Source: Diaporthe sp. PMI_573
Lineage: Eukaryota; Ascomycota; Sordariomycetes; Diaporthales; Diaporthaceae
NCBI GenBank assembly: GCA_021399435.1
Contig: JAJTUP010000092.1
Coordinates: 170,391 to 234,390, forward strand
DNA length: 64,000 nt
Reading direction: 5' to 3'
Below are positions 45,033-60,200 of the stretch, piece by piece. The position numbers and the translations under genes are program-made. The notes beneath the pieces were generated by a model, which did not search any database, was not told the origin of the DNA, and saw only the letters and a program-made list of their open reading frames with translations. The first letter of the stretch is position 1, and every line of letters begins with the position of its first letter.

Positions 45033-45142
45033 TAATAGACTAATAGACTAATAGACTAATAGACTAATAGACTAATAGACTAATAGACTAATAGACTAAT
45101 AGACTAATAGACTAATAGACTAATAGACTAATAGACTAATAG
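45033..45142. repeat. 8-bp tandem repeat (ACTAATAG), about 13 copies
   Basis: A perfect array of ACTAATAG units, preceded by imperfect units from about 45001. It lies between the hAT left end and the transposase ATG. No RIP-like variation exists between units, so the array expanded after the damage. Confidence 0.9.
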
Positions 45143-46515
45143 TTTTATGATTCTATAAATATAGTAGCTTTTCTATTTTTTTCTCTTTTTTTTTCTTTTT
45201 TCCTTCTTTTATCTATATCGACTAAGATCTTAAATAGCTATCTTAACTATTAACCTACTTATCTATCGACCATTACTATACTTTAAACTTAAAACCTTTA
45301 AAAAAAACAGTTGTTTCTTTATTATAAAAAATTCTTAAAAAATAACAAGTTATCTCTTTATTATATATATATATAAATCTTAAAAAATGGCTTCTTTTAC
45401 TTCTTCGGCTGCTGGACCTTCTAATTATTAAATTCGACCTGCCTAGAAATCTGACCCTAAAGACGATAGTTATATTAGTAGTGATACTAATAGCGTTATA
45501 TCTACTAATAATTGTTTTAAAACACCAGCTATAAAAGATAAATTTAAAAATGAAAAAGGAAATAAATCAACTTATATTTTTAAACCACCAAACGCCTATA
45601 CTATTACAAACAATTTATTTACTTATAAACTACTCGATATTAATTATTTAACCCCTCGAAAAGTTGTTTTTTATTGTACTATGCTAGGGTGTAATAGTAA
45701 ATTAACTTATAATGCTACTAGAGTTTAAATAAGCTCTAATGGTGTACTTTATTATAAAGAAAAATATGCTCAAATAGCCTATAATCCTCAGTTTGAGGAA
45801 AGGCTAATTAAAAGTAAGCTTTTATTTCTAATATATATATATAACTAATATAATAATATTAATACATTTAAATTAGGATCAGATTATAACGATGCTATAC
45901 ATTATAATTTAGATTTAAAATTACAGCAAAGTACTTAATTATTAATTACTGAGTCTTTTAGTGGAAATCGAAAAAAACGAGGGTTATCTCAAAATTTATC
46001 TATAGATAATAAAGTTTATTTAGAGAAGATTATTAATTTTTTATCATTTAACAATCTATCTTTTTATGTTTTATCTTCTTAATCCTTTAATGAATTAATA
46101 GAATATTTAAACGAGTAAGTTTTATTTTATTTATATTATTATTATATAAACTATAAAATAACCTAAATATATAGAAATACACCTAAACTATACTATTGAA
46201 AATTAAGAGCATTTTTACAAGTTTCTTATAATAATACTATACAAGATCTTAAAAAGATTATTAAAAAACAAATTAAAAATAATAAAGAAATATCTATACA
46301 GCTAGATATATAGACTTTAATTAATTCCTATAGATATTTAGGTATTATAATAAATTATATTAATAAAGACTATAAGCCAGATTACCGACTAATAGGTAAG
46401 AAATATATATTAACTATTAATTAAATTTTATTATTATACTAATAATATAAATATAGGTTTTGAAATTTTAGACGAAGCCTATAGTGGAGATTATATATTT
46501 GAAATATTTAAAAAC

Positions 46516-46723
46516 TATTGAATGGCTTTTGCCATATAGCATAATGTATGTATGTATGTTTCTATGCAATTAGTTCTGAATTCGTTGATATCTGTCTAAA
46601 CTATAAAACAAGCGGGGAAGCTTGCATACAGACTTCTTAGGTCTGCAAGCACTCCCTTGCTAGATTAGTTATCCTCCCTAGCCAATATAGCTATATACAA
46701 TCAGCCTTAGTACTATTCTAACA
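46516..46723 (-). repeat. Copia LTR 1 (outer left, 3' LTR)
   Basis: 208 bp. The first bases are TATTGAATGGC, where the G of the TGTT end changed to A. Diagnostic sites are GCATACAGACTTC in the middle and AGATTAGTTATCC in the right half. Confidence 0.92.
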
Positions 46724-49700
46724 CTAGGGGTCTTTTGTTTTCTAATTGTATACTCCTTTTTGGCCAATTAAGTAGGTTAAATTACTTGTATGCCTTTTCT
46801 CGTAATAAATAAAACTATACTGCTAGGCAGGTTAGGCTGTCTTTTGTGTAGTGTAAGTAAACTACTACTAGTGGTTTATATAAAATGCTTTTTATACCTA
46901 CTTTTTAACCTTACTTTTAGCTCTTTGTTACTTGCCTTCCCACTAACCTTTTTTATTATATAAACTAGTAATTGCAGGAAGGGGCTGCTGCCTGTAACTT
47001 ACTTATGTAAGTAACCTCTTTTTCCTAGCTAGCTGGAGTAGTCTATATATAGCGCCCTTCTAGTGCCAGCATAAAATCTTATACCTTTTGCCTTCTGCTT
47101 TAACCTTCTCTCTTTCTCTTCTCTATTGTATAACACTTTCTCTCTCTTATATATATACATATATATATATATATACCTTACATATTGTGTGATTTAAAAC
47201 ATCTTTAAAACTTACCCTATATTGTTAAACTTCTTTATATAATATCTAATTGTAGTTCTCGCTCTTCTTTACACAGTCTTTATAGGTTGCCTCTCTTATA
47301 GTATGCTTTGCCTGCTGCTATGCCTACGTCTATAGTTATGTTGCCTACTTAACAAGCAGGTCTAGCATAGTCTCCTCTTACGCTTCTTTTTAGCACTCTA
47401 ACCTCTGTTTCTAGTCTAACTCTATCTGTGTAAATTGTAACCCTTCTGACCGGTTACTTTATAAATTATACCTTTCTATCCTCTATTATTATTAATATTT
47501 ATATACCCTTTTTCTACTATTATTTCTATTCTAATATCTTAAAGGATTCTAAGTATATAATTACTATACTCTTCTTATATAATATATAAATTTTATATAA
47601 CATTAATATATAGCTAGTTAACATTATTACACAAATTATTTATTATCTAAGCTACTTTTATATAATTCTTATTTAGTTGTACAGTTAAGATAGTAAGCAA
47701 TATACTAAATGCTTACACAGTTTGCCTGATATATACTGGTTTAAAGGGTGTTTTTAGCTACCTAGATTTTAGGGGAGTGCTTATATAGGTTGTATCTAGT
47801 AGTTACAGGGTTACTAGTACCCTTATTATAAGAACTACCAGCTATGTAAAGCCTATGCTTGTAGAGAAGGTTATAGAGGTTATAGTAGTAGAGGTAGAAA
47901 TAGTCTAAATAATAATAGCCTAGGACCCTCTTATAGCTTAGTAACCTTAAAAGACATTAAGTAGGAGATTAAGTAGGAAGATATAGGTTCTATAATTAAT
48001 CTATATACCTTTAGATACATAGTTAAGTAGGTATATCCTAAATCTTAGATTTATATAATAATTTTCCTATATATTATAGCCAAAATTTGATTCTCTTCTT
48101 ACTACCTTTTCTTTATATAAATACTCTCTGGCAATTGTAAAAAGTTTTCTATTATATAGTTACTAAATCCTATAGCTGGCCCTATATAATCTTCTTAGGT
48201 CCTAAGTATAGCCTTTAAGGTCTATTATATAGCTTAAAGTATCCTAGTTCTATTCTAAAGGGTTTTAACTATATTCTAAATTATCCTAGCTATATCCTTA
48301 TATATTCTAAAGTATTTTAGCCATATTTTTTATATATCCTAGGTCTATCCTAAGCCTATCCTAGCTATGTTTTTTGTATGTCTTAAAGCTATCTTACTTA
48401 TATCCTTAGCCTATCTATTTTATGTCTTAGGCCTATCTTTCTTCAGTCCTTAAGTTTTTATACAGCTATCCTACAGCCTTTTCTTCTTGTCTTTATACTC
48501 TCTAGTTAATTTCTTCTTATCCTTATATCTTCTAATTAAACGCCTCTTTCTTTATTCTTTTTTATAATTATACCTTTCTCCTCTTTCGGTAGAGATAGTA
48601 AGAATATTAACTAGTTATATAGTCTAGTTAAGAGGATACTAGCTTTTTAGCTAGAGACCTAGGTTTAATCTCTAGTATAACTCTATACCTAAATTATTTT
48701 TATCTTTTTATCCTTATTCCTTCTGGCTAAGGCACTCTATATACGCCTCTACCCTAACCTTTAAAGTATTTATTAAGATTAGCTTTTCTAATACTCTATT
48801 TAGTATCTTCTTTATATAAGCATTAGCTGGGTTATCTTTCCTATTAATCTACTATACTTTAGAAATTTCTTTCTTTTTGTATACTTTCCTTAGTAACATA
48901 ATATTAATTATTAGTCTCTTTTTATCTATTATGCCCAGCCTAACTAGACAGTTGTATAGTAATCTTAAATCTATATAGATAATAACTAAAATTCTTAGCA
49001 TTCCTAGACAGCTTATAATCTAATTAAGTATTATACTAAGTGCCATACTACTATTAAATCCAGTTATTATCCTATATAGCTTACTTGCTAGTATACTTTA
49101 GGTTACTCTTTTATACTTAGTTAAGCTCTAATAAATAATGTTTCTATAAATTTTAAAGTCCTCTCTCATACAGCCAGTCTCTATTGCCAGTATAATAATA
49201 AATCCTAGCTATAAGCTAAGATCTATATTATTAGCAAAAGATCTATCTATAAAAATATAGAGCTTTGTATGCCTTAGGTTAAGTAAAACAAATGTAATCT
49301 CTCTCTTAGGGTTTTCTATCTACTACTTAATTTATACATTAAGTGTCTCTATATCTTTCTTCTCTAGGTCTTTAATCTAGGCTACTAAAGATAGGTTGTA
49401 CACTACTTTCGGTTGATATATTAAAGCAATATATACACCCCTTACACATTATATAATATACTATTAGGGTACATCTTTAGCCTCTAGGTTAATCGGGACC
49501 AGATTTGCTACTTAGCCTTTCTGTATAAAAGTAATATTGTTCTCATTAAGTTTAATCCTTCCTCTATTAAATTCAATTAGCTATTATAGTCCCAGCATTT
49601 GCTTATCCTTTACACAAAACTTCTTCTTCTCCAATTCTTTTTCTTCCCTTCTAGAAAATAAGGGGGTTGCAAACCCAAATGTATCGTCTATCTACATTCC

Positions 49701-52700
49701 AACCAATCCAAATTTATACAGCCCATTTATAGTAAACAGTAGATATAGGTCGTACATAGAAACCTTTATTTCCAGGGCTTCAGTATAGTATAAGTAGTAT
49801 GTTTTATACTAATGTAGGCCTAACTCTGCCAGCCTATATAATAGCTTCTAGATTAGAAGAATTGTCCCTAGTAGATATTTGTCATACAATTTAGCTAGCA
49901 ATTCTACCAAGATAGTATACATAAGTAGGTTGCGCGATTATATATAAGCTTAGATAATATCCCTCAATTCCCCTCAGCAGTTAAATTATTATACAAGGGT
50001 CGGTCCCAATACAAGGATTAGTCTTTAGCTTATCCTCTAGATTATTAGGGCTTAAGTTAGAATTACTTCCTTCTCTAAATCCCTATATCTTTATACAACC
50101 AGCCTAGACTTCTCTATTAGCTTAGTCAACCTATTCTTTACCTCTTATACCATCCTTATCTTAAAAATCCAGAGTCTATTATATTATTTTATATTATACC
50201 AAATAAATTAAAAAACATCCTTACTAACTAATACGTCTATTTCCAGTATATTAGACTCTTTAAACGGTCTTCTAGGAGTAGTAATAACATTATTTTAGCA
50301 AAGTTTAACTGCCAAATTATACAAGTCTTTCTCCTTCTAGGTAAGAAAAATACCCAGCAGCTATAGCATATATATAACAAAGGTTGGTCGTACAGCAGCC
50401 TTACAGGGTTATCCTCTTCTTACAGGTTAAATAGGGTGTATAGTAGCTTTCCTTAGTCGCCCTCTCTTCCTTAGCTAAGGCTGTTTTCATATAATAGGCT
50501 CAAGGGTATCCAACTTATCTTATAGAGGAGACTCCTCTATATAATAGTATAGCTTCACGTATATCGCATGTAAAGAGATTAGACCATTTATCGTACCTAC
50601 TATAATTATATATCCCTCAATACTGTCGACTTTATACGGCCCTCTCTACCCCTTATTTTCTTTCCAGATCAAGACGTTGCTCTAAATCAGTAGAGATAGA
50701 GTAGATTAAAGATCCGGGCCATTTCTAGTATTAATTATACGGTTAACTTTAACCTCGGCTTAAATTATATATAGCATCTTTATTACTTTCTAAACTGCTA
50801 ATGCTTATTGTATAATATCTGGTAATGGCAGCAAATTTTATAATATCTATAGGTATGCTCTAAAAACTAGAAGCGTTGGTATAATACTATTTAGTCCCAC
50901 AGTATCGTTTAGTGCCTTCACGGCTATCTATAGAAGTGTTTTATTGTCTGTATAGTAGCCAATCTCAGCCTTTAGAATCTCAAAAGCTCTTTTCAGGGGT
51001 CTATACAAGCGTTTAACCTTGCCCAAAGCCTAGTATGCTTCTACAGGCATTTCTTTACACGTAATTCCTATAATCTTTGCATTGTTTCAGAATTCCTCTA
51101 AAGTAAAATTAGTTCCTAGGTTATATACAATATAGTCTAGTAGACTAATATATGTATAGATCCAGCACTTATAGAGTATATTCTAGGTATCTGATATAAA
51201 GAGAAAGTTAAGAAATATAGCTACTTAGAAACTTATATCTAAATTAATAACATAAAGTATATTTCTTCCATCTAAATATACGATATTAATAACTACTTTA
51301 TAGTTAAAGTGGCTTTTGTCTTTAATTAAGAACTTAAATCTCCTTAGTAATAGATTATACAGCTAGCAAAAGTAGCAGAATTTCTAAATCTTGTCTAGAA
51401 TTGCCTCTTCTACATCATCATACCCTATATTCCTTAATAACTTATATAGCCTATCCATACAAGGGTGCCTAAAGCGTCTATAGAGTCTTCTAAGCTGTGG
51501 CTCTGTAAGAAATACTCCGGCTTTTATACAGCTTATATTAAAGAATATATAGCCCTATTTCCTAACTACTAGAATTATTATATCCCCTTATATAATAATG
51601 TCTAATAGATTGTTAAAGTATGCTTTTAGCCTATCTACATTATATAGAGAAAACAAAAAGAGAGTTAATGTATCAAGAATATAGTATATAATACTTTCTA
51701 GCTGGTTTACAACCTTAATCATACTAATCGCTAAAACAACATTACTATTACTAAATTTAACCTTGGCTATATTTACACCCTAATTGATATTTATATCTAG
51801 GCTCTCTCGTATATAGGCTAATGCTTATAGCATCCCTACTATAGAGAACTTAGTAGCTCCTGTGTCCTAGAGCTCTCCCTAATACTTCGTACTATATAGG
51901 TTATATAGTACAAATTAGCTTGCCTTAGTCACTTTTGAGGCTATGTAGATATTCTCCCCAGTTATACAGTAGTTAAATATAAAATCTACTAGATTCTGTT
52001 AGGGAATAGCCTCATTATCTATATCCTATAAGTCAAATAGTAAGTCTCCCACTTTATGTAGTAGGTCCTCCCCTTTGTACTTAAGTAAGTAGGTAGCAAA
52101 TTTCTTCTCTTCCCAGATAGGTTCTTACTTAAAGTCTTTACACACCTAGAGGTATTATTTTTATACATCTATCCTTTCCTTATCTGTATAGTTTATAGAC
52201 TAGCACCCCTCCTTCTTGCATATAAAGTATTTCATTGCCTTGGCTGTTATACAATATAGTCTAAAAAGTTATTATATAGCTTAACCTTAGGTTAGTCTTG
52301 GCCTAAAAGGGATTTATATTAAGGGTTAGTAATTATTTGGCTGAAAAAAGGTTTATAGTACAAATTAATAGTTATACAAAGTCTTCTAGTAATTCTTAAA
52401 GTTTAAGCTATATTGTCTATCTACAAAATTAATTCCAGCTTCTTTATATAACATGAATTATTAGATAAAGTCTCTTTCTATAGCTACTTATAGAGCTGCA
52501 TAAAGGTCTGTAAATAGAGCCTCACACATAAGCTTCTGGTTCATTATAGCTGGTTCCAACTCTAGTACCGCACAGTATACTCTAACTACTATTATATAGA
52601 GTACTATCTTACCCTAATATTCCTCTCCTAGGGCTCTTTATACAAGTTGTAGCTTGTCTAAGAGGGTTTCTAAGACATCCAGTAAGGTCTTATCTAGGTT

Positions 52701-54073
52701 TTCTTTCCTTACTTACATAAATAATAAAATTATCTAATCTACCTAATACTAGCTATAGTTTATTATTATATTAAAGTATGTATCTATAAGGTTATATACT
52801 TTATCCCACCTTTTATCTAGCCTAATGTGGTATATATAGAAGTCTTCTGCGCGACTAGAGAGAATATCTAGAAAAACTATATGGTATTAATCTTTAGTGA
52901 TTTACAGTTATCTATAATAACCAATAAAGATCCATACCTTATTATATAGTAGGTTGTAGGGCTTGCTAGTATAGTTCCTATCTTTTCTTTACCCCTTCTA
53001 AAAGGTAGATACTTATTAAGAATCTATTAGCCTATTGTAGACAATTTAAGTTAAAAGTAGATTGTACGGTACATTATCTATATAGACTGAATATGCTATA
53101 AGCACCGTACTCTATTATTGTAGAAAATTGCCTACCTTTTGCATATATCTTGTTCCCAGGAGTGTTTGTTATACAGCTTATGCTTTAACAGTAGGTACTT
53201 AAAGATTCTATAATATCTCATACAACTATATTTGGGGCAGTGGCTTAATTGTCTGTTGTATATGGGCTGGCTCTGGCGCTTATAGTAGGTAGTCTTCTGC
53301 TGCCTTCTCGGCTTTAATAAGTTATAGAATCCGACTAGTATAAAGACCCCTTAATGTTAGGATTCTTCTTGCCTCGATAATATTCAGGAATACTTTCTTA
53401 AATATATAGTCTACTTTATTAAATTAGTAGAAAGTCTACCTTTTAAAGTCATTAACTAGAGACTCTAATACATTAGCCTTGCTTAGGTCTAGATAAATAA
53501 TATCTATTATAACTTATATAAAGTATATATTAATCTAGGTATCGTTTAGTAGGGCATCTAGATTAATATCTAGGTTCTAGTATTTTAGATTTATTATACT
53601 TTACTATATTTTTAGTAGTATTATGCTTTCTTTGCTTATTTCTTTATACGTTACTTGATTTTAGCTACTTAAGCCTCCTACTATAGCCAAAGCTAATGGT
53701 TTTAGTATATTAGAAGATAACATCTTATATAGTATTTTGCAGGTTATCTATAAAGTGTCCTCTTTATTATATATTAGCATATACTGCTTTTTTCTAGTTA
53801 TATAAGGTCTTAGCTACAGATATATTCTATCTAGCATTTAATATAGCAGTCTTGATTTATACGATTTTAAGAAGATTTTGTCTTCTAGGGGTATTTTCTT
53901 TCTTCCTAACTAGCAGGGAGGTCGAGATAGCCTCTAGGCTCTTAGCACAAGCGTATAATTCTAGTTGCCTCTATATCCTGTCTAGCATTCTACAGCTATA
54001 ACTATAGAGTCGTACCAATACTTATCTCTTCACTCTTGCTAATCTATAATCACACCAAGTAATTACTGATTAG
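46724..54073 (-). pseudogene. Copia gag-pol, left internal copy, RIP-destroyed
   Basis: Minus-strand translation shows copia pol landmarks in order. A GAG-pre-integrase block lies near 51370-51505 (QLRRLYRRFRHPCMDRLYKL, then a CYFC pair). Reverse-transcriptase-region sequence follows at about 50-50.7 kb. An RNase H segment near 49.1-49.5 kb (KLYIFIDRSFANNIDLSSQL in pieces) completes the set. Many TAA/TAG codons sit where CAA/CAG is expected. About 2.3 kb between RNase H and the 3' LTR has no recognisable coding content, an unusually long 3' tail. A polypurine tract lies at about 46726-46743. Confidence 0.8.
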
Positions 54074-54281
54074 TGTTAAATAGCTTTTGCCATATAGCAT
54101 AATATACGTATATATGTTTCTATACAATTAGTTCTAAATTTGTTGATATCTATCTAAACTATAAAACAAGCGGGGAAGCTTGCACGCAGACCTCTTAGGT
54201 CTGCAAGCACTCCCTTGCTAGATTAGTTATCCTCCCTAGCCAATATAGCTATATACAATCAGCCTTAGTACTATTCTAACA
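54074..54281 (-). repeat. Copia LTR 2 (middle, hybrid)
   Basis: 208 bp. Left of about 54192 it matches LTR 3 at the diagnostic sites (GCACGCAGACCTC). Right of 54220 it matches LTR 1 (AGATTAGTTATCC ... CTATTCTAACA). The switch lies within 54193-54219, where all three agree. Confidence 0.92.
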
Positions 54282-57200
54282 CTAGGGGTCTTTTGTTTCT
54301 AATTGTATACTCCTTTTTGGCCAATTAAGTAGGTTAAATTACTTGTATGCCTTTTCTCGTAATAAATAAAACTATACTGCTAGGCAGGTTAGGCTGTCTT
54401 TTGTGTAGTGTAAGTAAACTACTACTAGTGGTTTATATAAAATGCTTTTTATACCTACTTTTTAACCTTACTTTTAGCTCTTTGTTACTTGCCTTCCCAC
54501 TAACCTTTTTTATTATATAAACTAGTAATTGCAGGAAGGGGCTGCTGCCTGTAACTTACTTATGTAAGTAACCTCTTTTTCCTAGCTAGCTGGAGTAGTC
54601 TATATATAGCGCCCTTCTAGTGCCAGCATAAAATCTTATACCTTTTGCCTTCTGCTTTAACCTTCTCTCTTTCTCTTCTCTATTGTATAACACTTTCTCT
54701 CTCTTATATATATACATATATATATATATATACCTTACATATTGTGTGATTTAAAACATCTTTAAAACTTACCCTATATTGTTAAACTTCTTTATATAAT
54801 ATCTAATTGTAGTTCTCGCTCTTCTTTACACAGTCTTTATAGGTTGCCTCTCTTATAGTATGCTTTGCCTGCTGCTATGCCTACGTCTATAGTTATGTTG
54901 CCTACTTAACAAGCAGGTCTAGCATAGTCTCCTCTTACGCTTCTTTTTAGCACTCTAACCTCTGTTTCTAGTCTAACTCTATCTGTGTAAATTGTAACCC
55001 TTCTGACCGGTTACTTTATAAATTATACCTTTCTATCCTCTATTATTATTAATATTTATATACCCTTTTTCTACTATTATTTCTATTCTAATATCTTAAA
55101 GGATTCTAAGTATATAATTACTATACTCTTCTTATATAATATATAAATTTTATATAACATTAATATATAGCTAGTTAACATTATTACACAAATTATTTAT
55201 TATCTAAGCTACTTTTATATAATTCTTATTTAGTTGTACAGTTAAGATAGTAAGCAATATACTAAATGCTTACACAGTTTGCCTGATATATACTGGTTTA
55301 AAGGGTGTTTTTAGCTACCTAGATTTTAGGGGAGTGCTTATATAGGTTGTATCTAGTAGTTACAGGGTTACTAGTACCCTTATTATAAGAACTACCAGCT
55401 ATGTAAAGCCTATGCTTGTAGAGAAGGTTATAGAGGTTATAGTAGTAGAGGTAGAAATAGTCTAAATAATAATAGCCTAGGACCCTCTTATAGCTTAGTA
55501 ACCTTAAAAGACATTAAGTAGGAGATTAAGTAGGAAGATATAGGTTCTATAATTAATCTATATACCTTTAGATACATAGTTAAGTAGGTATATCCTAAAT
55601 CTTAGATTTATATAATAATTTTCCTATATATTATAGCCAAAATTTGATTCTCTTCTTACTACCTTTTCTTTATATAAATACTCTCTGGCAATTGTAAAAA
55701 GTTTTCTATTATATAGTTACTAAATCCTATAGCTGGCCCTATATAATCTTCTTAGGTCCTAAGTATAGCCTTTAAGGTCTATTATATAGCTTAAAGTATC
55801 CTAGTTCTATTCTAAAGGGTTTTAACTATATTCTAAATTATCCTAGCTATATCCTTATATATTCTAAAGTATTTTAGCCATATTTTTTATATATCCTAGG
55901 TCTATCCTAAGCCTATCCTAGCTATGTTTTTTGTATGTCTTAAAGCTATCTTACTTATATCCTTAGCCTATCTATTTTATGTCTTAGGCCTATCTTTCTT
56001 CAGTCCTTAAGTTTTTATACAGCTATCCTACAGCCTTTTCTTCTTGTCTTTATACTCTCTAGTTAATTTCTTCTTATCCTTATATCTTCTAATTAAACGC
56101 CTCTTTCTTTATTCTTTTTTATAATTATACCTTTCTCCTCTTTCGGTAGAGATAGTAAGAATATTAACTAGTTATATAGTCTAGTTAAGAGGATACTAGC
56201 TTTTTAGCTAGAGACCTAGGTTTAATCTCTAGTATAACTCTATACCTAAATTATTTTTATCTTTTTATCCTTATTCCTTCTGGCTAAGGCACTCTATATA
56301 CGCCTCTACCCTAACCTTTAAAGTATTTATTAAGATTAGCTTTTCTAATACTCTATTTAGTATCTTCTTTATATAAGCATTAGCTGGGTTATCTTTCCTA
56401 TTAATCTACTATACTTTAGAAATTTCTTTCTTTTTGTATACTTTCCTTAGTAACATAATATTAATTATTAGTCTCTTTTTATCTATTATGCCCAGCCTAA
56501 CTAGACAGTTGTATAGTAATCTTAAATCTATATAGATAATAACTAAAATTCTTAGCATTCCTAGACAGCTTATAATCTAATTAAGTATTATACTAAGTGC
56601 CATACTACTATTAAATCCAGTTATTATCCTATATAGCTTACTTGCTAGTATACTTTAGGTTACTCTTTTATACTTAGTTAAGCTCTAATAAATAATGTTT
56701 CTATAAATTTTAAAGTCCTCTCTCATACAGCCAGTCTCTATTGCCAGTATAATAATAAATCCTAGCTATAAGCTAAGATCTATATTATTAGCAAAAGATC
56801 TATCTATAAAAATATAGAGCTTTGTATGCCTTAGGTTAAGTAAAACAAATGTAATCTCTCTCTTAGGGTTTTCTATCTACTACTTAATTTATACATTAAG
56901 TGTCTCTATATCTTTCTTCTCTAGGTCTTTAATCTAGGCTACTAAAGATAGGTTGTACACTACTTTCGGTTGATATATTAAAGCAATATATACACCCCTT
57001 ACACATTATATAATATACTATTAGGGTACATCTTTAGCCTCTAGGTTAATCGGGACCAGATTTGCTACTTAGCCTTTCTGTATAAAAGTAATATTGTTCT
57101 CATTAAGTTTAATCCTTCCTCTATTAAATTCAATTAGCTATTATAGTCCCAGCATTTGCTTATCCTTTACACAAAACTTCTTCTTCTCCAATTCTTTTTC

Positions 57201-60200
57201 TTCCCTTCTAGAAAATAAGGGGGTTGCAAACCCAAATGTATCGTCTATCTACATTCCAACCAATCCAAATTTATACAGCCCATTTATAGTAAACAGTAGA
57301 TATAGGTCGTACATAGAAACCTTTATTTCCAGGGCTTCAGTATAGTATAAGTAGTATGTTTTATACTAATGTAGGCCTAACTCTGCCAGCCTATATAATA
57401 GCTTCTAGATTAGAAGAATTGTCCCTAGTAGATATTTGTCATACAATTTAGCTAGCAATTCTACCAAGATAGTATACATAAGTAGGTTGCGCGATTATAT
57501 ATAAGCTTAGATAATATCCCTCAATTCCCCTCAGCAGTTAAATTATTATACAAGGGTCGGTCCCAATACAAGGATTAGTCTTTAGCTTATCCTCTAGATT
57601 ATTAGGGCTTAAGTTAGAATTACTTCCTTCTCTAAATCCCTATATCTTTATACAACCAGCCTAGACTTCTCTATTAGCTTAGTCAACCTATTCTTTACCT
57701 CTTATACCATCCTTATCTTAAAAATCCAGAGTCTATTATATTATTTTATATTATACCAAATAAATTAAAAAACATCCTTACTAACTAATACGTCTATTTC
57801 CAGTATATTAGACTCTTTAAACGGTCTTCTAGGAGTAGTAATAACATTATTTTAGCAAAGTTTAACTGCCAAATTATACAAGTCTTTCTCCTTCTAGGTA
57901 AGAAAAATACCCAGCAGCTATAGCATATATATAACAAAGGTTGGTCGTACAGCAGCCTTACAGGGTTATCCTCTTCTTACAGGTTAAATAGGGTGTATAG
58001 TAGCTTTCCTTAGTCGCCCTCTCTTCCTTAGCTAAGGCTGTTTTCATATAATAGGCTCAAGGGTATCCAACTTATCTTATAGAGGAGACTCCTCTATATA
58101 ATAGTATAGCTTCACGTATATCGCATGTAAAGAGATTAGACCATTTATCGTACCTACTATAATTATATATCCCTCAATACTGTCGACTTTATACGGCCCT
58201 CTCTACCCCTTATTTTCTTTCCAGATCAAGACGTTGCTCTAAATCAGTAGAGATAGAGTAGATTAAAGATCCGGGCCATTTCTAGTATTAATTATACGGT
58301 TAACTTTAACCTCGGCTTAAATTATATATAGCATCTTTATTACTTTCTAAACTGCTAATGCTTATTGTATAATATCTGGTAATGGCAGCAAATTTTATAA
58401 TATCTATAGGTATGCTCTAAAAACTAGAAGCGTTGGTATAATACTATTTAGTCCCACAGTATCGTTTAGTGCCTTCACGGCTATCTATAGAAGTGTTTTA
58501 TTGTCTGTATAGTAGCCAATCTCAGCCTTTAGAATCTCAAAAGCTCTTTTCAGGGGTCTATACAAGCGTTTAACCTTGCCCAAAGCCTAGTATGCTTCTA
58601 CAGGCATTTCTTTACACGTAATTCCTATAATCTTTGCATTGTTTCAGAATTCCTCTAAAGTAAAATTAGTTCCTAGGTTATATACAATATAGTCTAGTAG
58701 ACTAATATATGTATAGATCCAGCACTTATAGAGTATATTCTAGGTATCTGATATAAAGAGAAAGTTAAGAAATATAGCTACTTAGAAACTTATATCTAAA
58801 TTAATAACATAAAGTATATTTCTTCCATCTAAATATACGATATTAATAACTACTTTATAGTTAAAGTGGCTTTTGTCTTTAATTAAGAACTTAAATCTCC
58901 TTAGTAATAGATTATACAGCTAGCAAAAGTAGCAGAATTTCTAAATCTTGTCTAGAATTGCCTCTTCTACATCATCATACCCTATATTCCTTAATAACTT
59001 ATATAGCCTATCCATACAAGGGTGCCTAAAGCGTCTATAGAGTCTTCTAAGCTGTGGCTCTGTAAGAAATACTCCGGCTTTTATACAGCTTATATTAAAG
59101 AATATATAGCCCTATTTCCTAACTACTAGAATTATTATATCCCCTTATATAATAATGTCTAATAGATTGTTAAAGTATGCTTTTAGCCTATCTACATTAT
59201 ATAGAGAAAACAAAAAGAGAGTTAATGTATCAAGAATATAGTATATAATACTTTCTAGCTGGTTTACAACCTTAATCATACTAATCGCTAAAACAACATT
59301 ACTATTACTAAATTTAACCTTGGCTATATTTACACCCTAATTGATATTTATATCTAGGCTCTCTCGTATATAGGCTAATGCTTATAGCATCCCTACTATA
59401 GAGAACTTAGTAGCTCCTGTGTCCTAGAGCTCTCCCTAATACTTCGTACTATATAGGTTATATAGTACAAATTAGCTTGCCTTAGTCACTTTTGAGGCTA
59501 TGTAGATATTCTCCCCAGTTATACAGTAGTTAAATATAAAATCTACTAGATTCTGTTAGGGAATAGCCTCATTATCTATATCCTATAAGTCAAATAGTAA
59601 GTCTCCCACTTTATGTAGTAGGTCCTCCCCTTTGTACTTAAGTAAGTAGGTAGCAAATTTCTTCTCTTCCCAGATAGGTTCTTACTTAAAGTCTTTACAC
59701 ACCTAGAGGTATTATTTTTATACATCTATCCTTTCCTTATCTGTATAGTTTATAGACTAGCACCCCTCCTTCTTGCATATAAAGTATTTCATTGCCTTGG
59801 CTGTTATACAATATAGTCTAAAAAGTTATTATATAGCTTAACCTTAGGTTAGTCTTGGCCTAAAAGGGATTTATATTAAGGGTTAGTAATTATTTGGCTG
59901 AAAAAAGGTTTATAGTACAAATTAATAGTTATACAAAGTCTTCTAGTAATTCTTAAAGTTTAAGCTATATTGTCTATCTACAAAATTAATTCCAGCTTCT
60001 TTATATAACATGAATTATTAGATAAAGTCTCTTTCTATAGCTACTTATAGAGCTGCATAAAGGTCTGTAAATAGAGCCTCACACATAAGCTTCTGGTTCA
60101 TTATAGCTGGTTCCAACTCTAGTACCGCACAGTATACTCTAACTACTATTATATAGAGTACTATCTTACCCTAATATTCCTCTCCTAGGGCTCTTTATAC

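Noticed and set aside
49537..49788. Plus-strand 83-codon frame, repeated at 57094-57345
   Set aside because: The copia pol domains read on the minus strand here; the plus frame exists only because the region was duplicated.
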